Source of the DNA: JACPVF01 sp964502095
GTDB lineage: Bacteria; Chloroflexota; Anaerolineae; Anaerolineales; Villigracilaceae
DNA length: 64,000 bases
Assembly: GCA_964502095.1 (NCBI GenBank)
Contig: CAZCUF010000006.1
Coordinates: 1 to 64,000 of the forward strand
Reading direction: 5' to 3'
The position numbers and the translations under genes were made by a program. The notes beneath the pieces were generated by a model. That model saw only the letters and a program-made list of their open reading frames with translations, made no database searches and was not told the origin of the DNA. Of this stretch, positions 44,267 through 52,600 are shown one piece after another (the stretch's first letter is position 1; every line of letters starts with the position of its first letter).

Positions 44267-44695
44267 TCAATTCATGGAATTTTGACAATCGGGACACAGG
44301 CCGAATAAAGTCACGTGATTGGAATCCAACTTATAACCGGTGAACGATTCGAGCTGGCGGTACAAACGGCCCAGCGGCGCGTGTTCGATCTTCACAGTGC
44401 GGCCGCACTTGCGGCAGATCAAATGATGGTGGTTGCCCAGCGCCAATTCGTAGGCCAATTTGCCATTCCCCAAATGAGCGGTCAGCACAAAACCCTGCCC
44501 GGCGAGAAACTCCAATGTGCGATAGACGGTTGTCTCCGTCAGGGTCGGCAGATCTTTGCGCGCCAGTTTAAATACCTGAATGGGCGAAAGATGCCCGCCC
44601 GCATGCCTTAATACATGCATGATCGCCATTCTCTGCGGAGTCATACGAAAGCCTCGGGCGTGAATTTCGGGGATATATTCAGCGGCACAACTCAT
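44267..44695 (-). CDS. Fur-family metalloregulator (Fur/Zur/Nur type)
   Basis: A 142-residue iron/zinc/nickel-type regulator. The winged helix includes RMTPQRMAIMHVLRHAGGHLS and TVYRTLEFLAGQGFV (recognition helix). Metal ligands include HHHLICRKCGRTVKI (histidine cluster plus CxxC) and GLCPDCQ near the end, giving the structural zinc site. It leads the cbiMQO cluster with 14 nt to cbiM, so it probably controls cobalt/nickel uptake in response to metal. Whether the metal is Co, Ni or Zn cannot be told. Confidence 0.9.
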   Translation of the reverse strand: MSCAAEYIPEIHARGFRMTPQRMAIMHVLRHAGGHLSPIQVFKLARKDLPTLTETTVYRTLEFLAGQGFVLTAHLGNGKLAYELALGNHHHLICRKCGRTVKIEHAPLGRLYRQLESFTGYKLDSNHVTLFGLCPDCQNSMN

Positions 44696-44703
44696 GGCAA
44701 TCC

Positions 44704-44725
44704 TTATTGCAAGTTTTTACAATAA
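44704..44725 (-). promoter_or_regulatory. Candidate Fur-family operator upstream of the fur-cbiMQO cluster
   Basis: TTATTG (44704-44709), ten bases, CAATAA (44720-44725) form a perfect inverted repeat 8 nt upstream of the regulator start codon. Spacing and A/T character resemble Fur/Zur/Nur boxes, so autoregulation of the operon is plausible. Confidence 0.6.
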
Positions 44726-44814
44726 CAAACGTACAGTTAAGAAGACGAAATGAGGGTATTCCTTACCTTCGGAACACGGCGGAAGTTTCCCTGTTTCCGC
44801 CGCGCCTCAAGATG

Positions 44815-45510
44815 TCAGGGTTCCCATCGATACTGAATCAGAGCGTAGAGATAAGGCTGGCCCCCCACGTAGTCGATCCCGATCACCCATGTATGCCAAT
44901 CCATATTGCCGTTTAATTGCGTTCCCGCGTAATATACGGAATAGAAATTGATTCCGCTGTAGGGCCATGTGATCTGATACGTGGCTCCACCGACCAGAAT
45001 CTGATTGCAGGCCACTGTGTAATTTTGATCGAAGACGTTCAGCAAAGCCGGTAGAACGATTTGATGGAACGAGCCGCGCGTGGTTTTACCGCTCCCGGGT
45101 GCGCGTCCCCAATTGACATCGTAGTTGGTCCCGAAAACATACCTGGCATGCGCCTGATCGTAATTAACCACGCGCCCATCGCGATAGTAACGAACGTCCA
45201 TGCCGTGCACAGGGCTGATGAGCGAACTCAACAGCGCGCCGTTGGAAGTTTGCAGGGCCGTTTTGAAATTGTTGAGTAAGGCGGTGGTCTGATTATCGGC
45301 ACAGGTGTTGAAGGCCGCCACGGTGGATGTGGCGGCGACCTCAGCGGTGGGCAATGCAGTCGGCGCGGCGGGAGTCGCGGTGGGCGGCGCGAGAGTCGAG
45401 GTTGGCAGAGCAGGCTGGGTCGGAGTCGGAACCGGAGTGGCACGCGGCAGGTTGCAACCCGTCAATAGAGTCAATCCCATGCCCAATAGCAGAGTCAATT
45501 TTCGAATCAT
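44815..45510 (-). CDS. Lipoprotein of unknown function
   Basis: Lipoprotein signal ends LTGC (MIRKLTLLLGMGLTLLTGC), then a Thr/Pro/Ala linker to about 65. The remaining domain starts NTCADNQTTALLNNFKTALQTSNG and ends YLYALIQYRWEP; it matches nothing I recognise but resembles a small NTF2-like or SCP-like envelope domain only loosely. The ATG at 45510 has GAGGAGAATTC in front and fits the signal peptide; an in-frame start at 45537 does not. Confidence 0.65.
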   Translation of the reverse strand: MIRKLTLLLGMGLTLLTGCNLPRATPVPTPTQPALPTSTLAPPTATPAAPTALPTAEVAATSTVAAFNTCADNQTTALLNNFKTALQTSNGALLSSLISPVHGMDVRYYRDGRVVNYDQAHARYVFGTNYDVNWGRAPGSGKTTRGSFHQIVLPALLNVFDQNYTVACNQILVGGATYQITWPYSGINFYSVYYAGTQLNGNMDWHTWVIGIDYVGGQPYLYALIQYRWEP

Positions 45511-45530
45511 GAGAATTCTCCTCGTCACTA

Positions 45531-45558
45531 TTGACAATTATAGTAGATTGTTTATAAT
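45531..45558 (+). promoter_or_regulatory. trpS T-box leader promoter
   Basis: TTGACA (45531-45536) and TATAAT (45553-45558), both perfect, are 16 nt apart. The start is expected near 45565, just before the T-box stem I. It runs divergently from the lipoprotein gene. Confidence 0.85.
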
Positions 45559-45564
45559 GACCGC

Positions 45565-45883
45565 CACAAAAGCATTGACGAGGAAGAGTACGCGCTGGAC
45601 GACGGTGTAGAGAGCAGGCTGAACGCGGTGAAAGACCTGCCCGAAACGACAGCGCCGAATGGGCCTCCGAGCCGCAAAGCGAACGCAAAGACAAGTAGCG
45701 ATGTCGGGCGCTCCCGTTACAGAGCAAGGGTATAACTCTCCTGAGCGTACCTGAATGAGTGAGGCTGGCCATCCCTGATTGCTTCATCGGGGATTTTTTG
45801 TATCAATCACCAGCCTAATCTGGGTGGCACCACGGACCGCGACACAGCGTTCGTCCCAATTGGGATTAACGCTGTTTTTTATT
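45565..45883 (+). ncRNA. Tryptophan T-box riboswitch (leader of trpS)
   Basis: Stem I begins GACGAGGAAGAGTA (45577-45590), then the AGAGAGC motif. The specifier loop reads GAA-UGG-GCC-TCCGAG with the UGG Trp codon at 45660-45662. The conserved T-box GGGTGGCACCACGG (45822-45835) supplies the UGGC bulge that pairs with an NCCA end whose discriminator is G, as in tRNA-Trp. A terminator follows. Uncharged tRNA-Trp should turn transcription of trpS (and probably trpB) on. Confidence 0.95.
45845..45883 (+). terminator. T-box regulated terminator
   Basis: Stem CAGCGTT (45845-45851) / AACGCTG (45868-45874), tail TTTTTTATT. It is mutually exclusive with the T-box antiterminator and lies 31 nt before trpS. 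Confidence 0.88.
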
Positions 45884-45913
45884 GGTTCACTTCGGTGAAC
45901 AGAAAGGGAAGTT

Positions 45914-46954
45914 ATGGAAAAGAAACCTCGCATTCTCACCGGTCACCGGCCCACCGGGCCGCGTCATATCGGTCATCTGGCGGGGACGTTGGAGTCCTGG
46001 GCTCAGCTTCAGGATTCGCACGAATGTTTTTTTCTGGTGGCCGATCTGCACGTGCTGACCACGAATTACCAACCTGAGCATTTGCAGGATAACATCCGCA
46101 ACATGCTGGCCGATTGGCTCGCGGCGGGCATCGATCCGCAACGCTCGACGATTGTGTTGCAATCAGCAATTCCTGAACATGCGCAACTTGCCCTGCTTTT
46201 CAACATGCTCACCACAGTGGCGCGGCTCGAACGCGTGCCCACCTATAAAGACCAGACCCGCGAACTGAATCTTCAGCCATCCACCGGATTGCTCACTTAT
46301 CCGGTTTTGCAAACGGCGGACATCCTGATTTACAAAGCGGAGGTCGTGCCGGTGGGAGAAGATCAGCTTCCGCATATCGAATTGGCGCGCGAAGTGGCCC
46401 GCCGCTTCAACCAGACCTTCGGCCTGACCTTTCCCGAACCGGAGGCTCTGCTTTCGAAATCGCCGCGCCTGCCAGGTACGGATAACCGCACGATGCACAC
46501 TTCGTACGGCAACGCGATCTACCTGAAAGATACTCCCGAGGAAACAACACGCAAAGTGATGGGGATGTACACCGATCCCACCCGCCTGCGCGCCACCGAT
46601 CCCGGCCACGTGGAGGGCAACCCCGTCTTCACACTGCTGGATGTCTTTCACGCAAATAAAGCCGAACTGGGCGAGATCAAGTCGCGCTATCAAGCCGGAA
46701 AAGTCGGCGATGTGGAAGTCAAACGAATGCTCGCCAAATCGCTCGATGATTATCTGGCCCCGCTACGCGAGCGCCGCGCAATGTTTTACAACCAGCCTTC
46801 CCAACTGATGGAAATTCTATATGACGGCACAGCGCACGCCAAAACCATCGCCCGCGGCACGCTCGAAGAAGTTTATGAAAAGATGGGGTTGCTTCACGAC
46901 CGCGCGCTCGATGAAAAAATCCATACTGCGCGCTCCAATGGCGCGTTTTGTTAA
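45914..46954 (+). CDS. trpS: Tryptophanyl-tRNA synthetase
   Basis: Charges tRNA-Trp. The N-terminal signature is TGHRPTGPRHIGHLAG (HIGH motif HIGH) and LFNMLTTVARLERVPTYKDQ follows; the GEDQLPHIELAREVARRFN segment is also typical. The usual KMSKS loop is replaced by TMHTS (in NRTMHTSYGNAIYL), so both lysines are missing. The 346-residue length is typical. Expression is set by the Trp T-box upstream, and trpB2 lies downstream. Confidence 0.95.
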   Translation: MEKKPRILTGHRPTGPRHIGHLAGTLESWAQLQDSHECFFLVADLHVLTTNYQPEHLQDNIRNMLADWLAAGIDPQRSTIVLQSAIPEHAQLALLFNMLTTVARLERVPTYKDQTRELNLQPSTGLLTYPVLQTADILIYKAEVVPVGEDQLPHIELAREVARRFNQTFGLTFPEPEALLSKSPRLPGTDNRTMHTSYGNAIYLKDTPEETTRKVMGMYTDPTRLRATDPGHVEGNPVFTLLDVFHANKAELGEIKSRYQAGKVGDVEVKRMLAKSLDDYLAPLRERRAMFYNQPSQLMEILYDGTAHAKTIARGTLEEVYEKMGLLHDRALDEKIHTARSNGAFC

Positions 46955-46963
46955 GGAGATGAA

Positions 46964-46993
46964 ATGATGCCCATTTTCTTTCACCCGCCTTGA
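46964..46993 (+). CDS. Very short ORF with a strong ribosome binding site between trpS and trpB
   Basis: AAGGAGATG precedes ATGATGCCC and a nine-residue reading frame (MMPIFFHPP) ending at TGA. It has no Trp codons, so it is not a classical trp leader peptide. It could be a translated spacer that affects trpB expression, or chance. Support is limited to the binding site and short frame. Confidence 0.25.
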   Translation: MMPIFFHPP

Positions 46994-47059
46994 AGGACAG
47001 CATTCCGCTTGATTCGATAAAACAAAAACCAAATCGCTTTTTCAAAAAAGGAGAATGTC

Positions 47060-48433
47060 ATGTCCGATCAAACCCGCTTCACACTGAATGAGTCCGACCT
47101 TCCTAAATTTTGGTACAACATCAATGCCGATAGTCCGGTTCCGCCGGCCCCGGTCTTGCATCCCGGTACCCTCGAGCCGGTCACACCGGATTTTTTGTCC
47201 GTACTCTTCCCGATGGACCTGATCCTGCAGGAAATTTCCACCGAACGCTACATCGAGATTCCCGAGGAAGTGCGAGAAATCTATAAACTCTATCGTCCCA
47301 CTCCGCTTCTGCGTGCCCGCAGGCTCGAAAAAGCGCTCGGCACACCCGCGCATATCTACTACAAATATGAAGGCGCTTCTCCCGTGGGAAGTCATAAACC
47401 GAACACGGCCATCGCTCAGGCTTTTTACAATAAAGCGGCTGGCACAAAAGCCCTCACCACCGAGACCGGCGCGGGTCAATGGGGATCGGCGCTTGCCATG
47501 GCGGGCAGTTTCTTCGGCCTGGACGTGGAAGTGTACATGGTCAAGGTTTCATATCAACAAAAACCCTATCGCCGTATTCTGATGGAAACCTTCGGCGCGC
47601 AAGTCTTCGCCAGCCCAACCGACCGCACCAACTACGGACGTTCGGTGCTAGCTCAACACCCGGATAGCCCCGGTTCGCTGGGCATCGCCATCTCTGAAGC
47701 TGTCGAAGTCGCCGCGACCTCCAACGGCGCGAAGAAATACAGCCTCGGCTCCGTGCTCGGCCATGTGCTGATGCATCAAACAGTGATCGGCGAAGAATCC
47801 TTGAAACAAATGGATTTAGCTGGCGAGTATCCGGATGTGGTGGTGGGCTGTGTAGGCGGCGGATCGAACTTTGCAGGCATTGCCCTGCCCTTCCTGCGCG
47901 AAAACTTGAGGAACGGCAAGCGCACACGTTTGCTGGCTGTCGAACCGACCGCGGCGCCGTCTCTCACCAAAGGCGTTTACACCTTTGATTATGGCGACAC
48001 CGCCAAAATGGCGCCGGTGGTCAAGATGCACACACTCGGCCATGATTTCGTGCCGCCCTCCATCCATGCCGGTGGACTGCGGTATCACGGCATGGCGCCC
48101 ACGCTCTGCGCGTTGTACGACGCGGGCCACATCGAAGCGGTAGCCGTCAAACAGAAAGCCACTTTCGAAGCCGCCATCCAATTCGCACGCGCCGAAGGCA
48201 TTGTGCCCGCGCCCGAATCGGCGCATGCCATCCGCGCCGCCATTGACGAAGCCCTGGACGCGAAAGCAAAAGGCGAGAAGCGCGTGATCCTGTTCAACTT
48301 GTCCGGCCACGGGAACTTCGATCTCACGGCGTACGAAACTTATTTAAACGGGAATCTCGAAGATTACGAGTACCCGAGCGAAGCTGTGCAGGAAGCGATG
48401 ACGACACTGCCCAAAGTCAGCGTATCAGCATAA
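47060..48433 (+). CDS. trpB2: TrpB2-type tryptophan synthase beta chain
   Basis: PLP enzyme that joins indole and serine. PLP lysine is in PVGSHKPNTAIAQA (about 113), and the phosphate loop is in VGCVGGGSNFAGIALP. The N-terminal region with PPAPVLHPGTLEPV and the 457-residue length mark the TrpB2 class, which often works without TrpA and salvages indole. It is 105 nt after trpS and ends at a strong terminator, so the Trp T-box likely controls both genes. Confidence 0.93.
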   Translation: MSDQTRFTLNESDLPKFWYNINADSPVPPAPVLHPGTLEPVTPDFLSVLFPMDLILQEISTERYIEIPEEVREIYKLYRPTPLLRARRLEKALGTPAHIYYKYEGASPVGSHKPNTAIAQAFYNKAAGTKALTTETGAGQWGSALAMAGSFFGLDVEVYMVKVSYQQKPYRRILMETFGAQVFASPTDRTNYGRSVLAQHPDSPGSLGIAISEAVEVAATSNGAKKYSLGSVLGHVLMHQTVIGEESLKQMDLAGEYPDVVVGCVGGGSNFAGIALPFLRENLRNGKRTRLLAVEPTAAPSLTKGVYTFDYGDTAKMAPVVKMHTLGHDFVPPSIHAGGLRYHGMAPTLCALYDAGHIEAVAVKQKATFEAAIQFARAEGIVPAPESAHAIRAAIDEALDAKAKGEKRVILFNLSGHGNFDLTAYETYLNGNLEDYEYPSEAVQEAMTTLPKVSVSA

Positions 48434-48439
48434 ACAAAA

Positions 48440-48481
48440 GGACCTCGGAGCCGTAATGAACTCCGAGGTCCGATTTTTTAT
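48440..48481 (+). terminator. Terminator after trpB2
   Basis: Perfect 11-bp stem GGACCTCGGAG / CTCCGAGGTCC with a 10-nt loop and GATTTTTTATC tail, between converging genes. Confidence 0.92.
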
Positions 48482-48487
48482 CTCGAA

Positions 48488-49660
48488 TCATTCCCCAAAC
48501 GCAATCACTACGATATGTTGATTCAGAAAACGCGGCGAGGATTCTTTTCCCGGCACGATCTGCCCAAGCGTATAACCTCCCGCGATGGGAACTTGCGCGC
48601 CGAGGATATCCTGCACCGCTTGAACCTCCACACCCGGATTGGCTCGTAACAACATCTGCCAGGCCATATCCACCAGCACCAGCGCGAGGACGGGCTTGGA
48701 ATCGCCCAACGCGACCAAAGCCTGTTGTGCGGCCTGTTGTGCCGCTTTCTCGCATGCCGCGCGGCTGCCCACCAGCAAATACGCGTCGATGCCATCGCGC
48801 ACAGAAGCGTTCATGCGGAAGCTTCCGTCTGCTTCGACGCGAATGGGCGCGCGCACAATCAGGTTCTCGCCCTGCTCCACGCCCAGCGGATATAACCGCG
48901 CCAGATGACTCAACGGCGGAAAAGCCCAATCGCGCGCGGGGTACCCGAATAACTGGGCATACGTTTCCGATGCGGGGCGGCCGTCCAGAGTCCGCAACCA
49001 GAAGCCGCGCGAACGCGTCACACGAAACTGACTGCCGACCGGATTCCACCCGTGCTCGTAGCCAACTCCTACGCGGATCTTGCCGCGCACCAATGCGGCC
49101 GCCATCGCGCCCGCGCTGGTCTGTATGCCGGCCATTTGAAAGGTACTGCCGGTATGCAAATCGCCTGCCGAAAGAGCGCCGACCACCTGCACAGAAGAAC
49201 CGGGCGGAATCGCATTGCAAAATTGTTCGGCGTCGCCGTTGAAGCCGTCGCCAAAGAGGAGCATGGATTGCGATTCCGGCGTCTCCGCGTTGGGATCGGC
49301 ATGAGCGGCGGCGATCTCCATTAAACGGGCGGCAGTTTCACGTCCAGATTGAGCGTAGCCCGGCATCCACTGCACTTCAGCTTGAAAATCTCCGCTGAGC
49401 AGGGCCACTACAACAGAATGGGAAAATTGTCCGCCTGTGGATAAACCGGCCGGGGTGCTGAATCCGATCATGGGCGTATCGCCCAAAAGACTTGCAACGC
49501 CGTTGGCTACTTCACGCGCTTGATATTGATGGGAGGCAATCACGAAAGCCAGGCCGGGCGCAGACGGGCCCAGGTGATTGAGAGCCTGATGCGCGGCCTG
49601 CAAACCGGCTTCGCGGCCGTCCAATGCCTGCGCCTGTCCAACAGAAGCGATCAAAGCCAT
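48488..49660 (-). CDS. FIST domain sensory protein
   Basis: FIST N and C domains, found in signal transduction and thought to bind small ligands such as amino acids. The N-terminal FIST part has AFVIASHQYQAREVANGVAS and GFSTPAGLSTGGQFSHSVVVALL; LLFGDGFNGDAEQFC and VVGALSAGDLHTGS follow. The C-terminal FIST_C reads GFWLRTLDGRPASETYAQLFGYPARDW to AGGYTLGQIVP. The gene starts 3 nt after the giant histidine kinase, so the two are very likely cotranscribed and act together. Confidence 0.9.
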   Translation of the reverse strand: MALIASVGQAQALDGREAGLQAAHQALNHLGPSAPGLAFVIASHQYQAREVANGVASLLGDTPMIGFSTPAGLSTGGQFSHSVVVALLSGDFQAEVQWMPGYAQSGRETAARLMEIAAAHADPNAETPESQSMLLFGDGFNGDAEQFCNAIPPGSSVQVVGALSAGDLHTGSTFQMAGIQTSAGAMAAALVRGKIRVGVGYEHGWNPVGSQFRVTRSRGFWLRTLDGRPASETYAQLFGYPARDWAFPPLSHLARLYPLGVEQGENLIVRAPIRVEADGSFRMNASVRDGIDAYLLVGSRAACEKAAQQAAQQALVALGDSKPVLALVLVDMAWQMLLRANPGVEVQAVQDILGAQVPIAGGYTLGQIVPGKESSPRFLNQHIVVIAFGE

Positions 49661-49663
49661 ACG

Positions 49664-52600
49664 CTACTCTTCCGCCACGGGAATCGTAAAATGAAAAGCG
49701 GTGCCGTTGCGAAACTCGCTTTCGAACCAAATGCGCCCGCCCTGCATTTCCACCAGACTCTTGGTGATATTCAGTCCCAGGCCGGTGCCTGGCGCTTCGC
49801 GCGCTTTGGAATCATCGGAACGGAAAAACTTCTGGAAAATTTTCAACTGGTCTTCGGGGCTGATGCCAATGCCGTCATCGCGCACCCACACATGAACTAC
49901 ATTGGCCGCGCCATCCGAGTCCCATTGATTGGGAACCGCCTCCGCGCCGACTGTGACATCGCCTCCCTCCGGCGTGTACTTGTTCGCGTTGCTGACGAGG
50001 TTGGTCAACACTTGAACAACGCGCGTCCGATCCGCCCACACAGGCGGAAGTTTGGCCGGAATCTTTACTTCCAGGGTTTGTTTACGGTCTTCGATCTGCC
50101 GTTTGGTGGAACGCGAGACTTCATCCACCAGGTCGGCGATATCCACCGGTTTGTAATCGAGCCGCAGGCGTCCTGCTTCGATCTTGGAGTTATCGTTCAA
50201 ATCCGAGACCAATGTGGACATACGTTCAACGTTGGAACGAATCGTATTCAGAAAATTAGACTGCATATCGTTGATCTGACCGACTGCGCCCGCCGCCAGC
50301 AATTCAGTGTAGCCTTTGATGGAGGTCATCGGATTCTTCAACTCGTGCGCCACGAATGAAACGAATTCGCTCTTAGCCAGGTTGGCGCGCTGTACTTCAC
50401 CGTATAGCTGGGCGTTCGAGATGGCGATGGCGGCATGGTCGCTCAAACGATTCAAGAAGGCGATATCCTCCTGCGAATCGTTGCTGGTTTCCAGCATCAG
50501 CAAACCGATAACTTGCGCTTCGCGCCGAATCGGGGTCACGATCTGCGTATGAATTCCGGCGATGGGCCGCGTGTCCGAGGCGGCCACCAATGATACGCGC
50601 TGTGGTTGTCCGCTATGAATCGCCTCGCGTATGGCGGGCAGTTCGAGGTGGATGATCTGATCGGTAACCGCGTTGGCGCGGCCTTCATATCCTTCCTCGG
50701 CCACAATGCTCAACTTGCCCTCGTCCAACATGCCGATCAACCCCGCATCCGCGTTGGATTGCCGCATGGCCCAATCCAATGTGATGCGCATGGCGCGGTC
50801 CATTTCGAGGCTGGCGTTCAGTTCGCGGTCGATGCGCTGCATCACCGATAATTCTTCCACGCGCGCTTCCAATTCCTGATCGGTCAATGAAAAGAGGCGG
50901 ACGTTCTCGATGGCAACGGCGGCCTGGCCCGCGAAGGCGGTCAGCAGGGTTTGGTCTTCTTCCACAAAGGGCAAACCATCCTGTCGGTTGATCACTTCGA
51001 TCACGCCGAGTACACGATCCTTGACCTGTAACGGCACAGCCAGCAGGGAACGGCTTACGAAGCCGGTCTGCTCGTCGGTGGCGATGAAATGGTTCGGAGA
51101 ATGTTGAGCCTCGTTTTCGATGACCGGCTCGCGGGTCTGAACAGCCCGGCCCACGATCCCACTGCCGGGCGGCAATCGCTGACCGACCAAATTTGCCGCG
51201 ACCGGGCCAACCGTCACTTTGAAAACCAGCTCATTCGTTTGTTCATCCACAAGGAATAAACTGCCCGCTTCGCAGTTCAAAATGGATACCGCGCTCTCGA
51301 GCATATTTTGCAACAGCGGTTCCAGTTCCAGCGTGCCGGTCAATTGGCGCGCGGCCTCGTTCAATGCGGAGAGTTGATGCGCACGCTTTTGCGTTTCCTC
51401 CAACAAACGCGCCTTGACGATCGCGCCGGCGGTCTGATCGGCAATGGCCTGTGCCAGCCCAAGTTGGCTCGATGTGTAGGCTGTGCTGGCATCCTTACTG
51501 CCCACGCTCAACGCGCCGATCGTTTCCGAGCCTGCATTCAACGGCACACCCATCCATGCAAATACATTTTCGAACGCGGGGGTCACGCCGCGCGCCTGAC
51601 ATTCACGCGCATATTCCTGAGTGAGAATCGGCCGCCCTTTACGAATAACTTCCGTGAACAAACCGGTATTCAGCGGCAGAGGCACATTCTCGCGGCTCTC
51701 CAACCGTTCACCATTCTCAAGGCGAAAGCCATAATAAAAATAATCGTTATCCTTGTTGTAAAGCGTCACGTGGAAATGCGATGTGGGAATGATCTGCGAA
51801 GTTTGGGCATAGATCAATTCGAGCACATCGTCGAAGGTGAGTGTGACGTTCACGCCTTGTGAGACGCGCGCCAACGCGTTCATTTCCTGGACGCGGCGTT
51901 CGAGGTCCGCCACAGTTTGCACACGTTCGATTCCCACCGAGGCCTGGTCGCAGAGATTCTCGAGGAAGGTCAAATCCTGAGGCGTGTACGGCTGACCGGA
52001 CCGCCGCGCGCCCAGCGCCAGCCAGCCGGTTGGCAGTTCCTTGCCGGGCAGGGCAATGAACAGGCGCGCGCCAAGCAATGTCAAACGCGACTGCTCCGCC
52101 TCCAGCGCGGGCGGAAGCGAAACGCCATCCAGATAAAGCGGCAAACGCTCCTTGACAAAGTAACGCGACAAGGGGCTATTCACGCCAAAGCGAATCTCGC
52201 TCGTAGGCCGGTCGTCACTGCCGGGCAGGGCAGTAAATTGATCGTTAATGGAATCGTACGTATAAATATGTGTCTGACTCGGAGCCAGAGTGGAGGCGAT
52301 CTGCTCGCGCAGGACATTGGCAATGGTCGCCAGGTCCAGGGCGGTGGTCATCTCGCGGCTGAAGTTCTGGATTCGTTCCGTGTAGGCGCGCTGACCGCGG
52401 AAGAAGGTCGAATCGACAAATTCCTGCAAACGCGTTCGCACCGGTTCCAGAGCCAGCGCCAGAATGAACACGAACAGGCCGATCCACAAATTTGTGTACG
52501 GGATCGAGGTGGTAAAAATCAAACTGATGCCGCTGACCACCAGCGCATATCCGCCCACAACCATCAGGGTCAACATGCCATACACCACCCCGCGGCGCAG

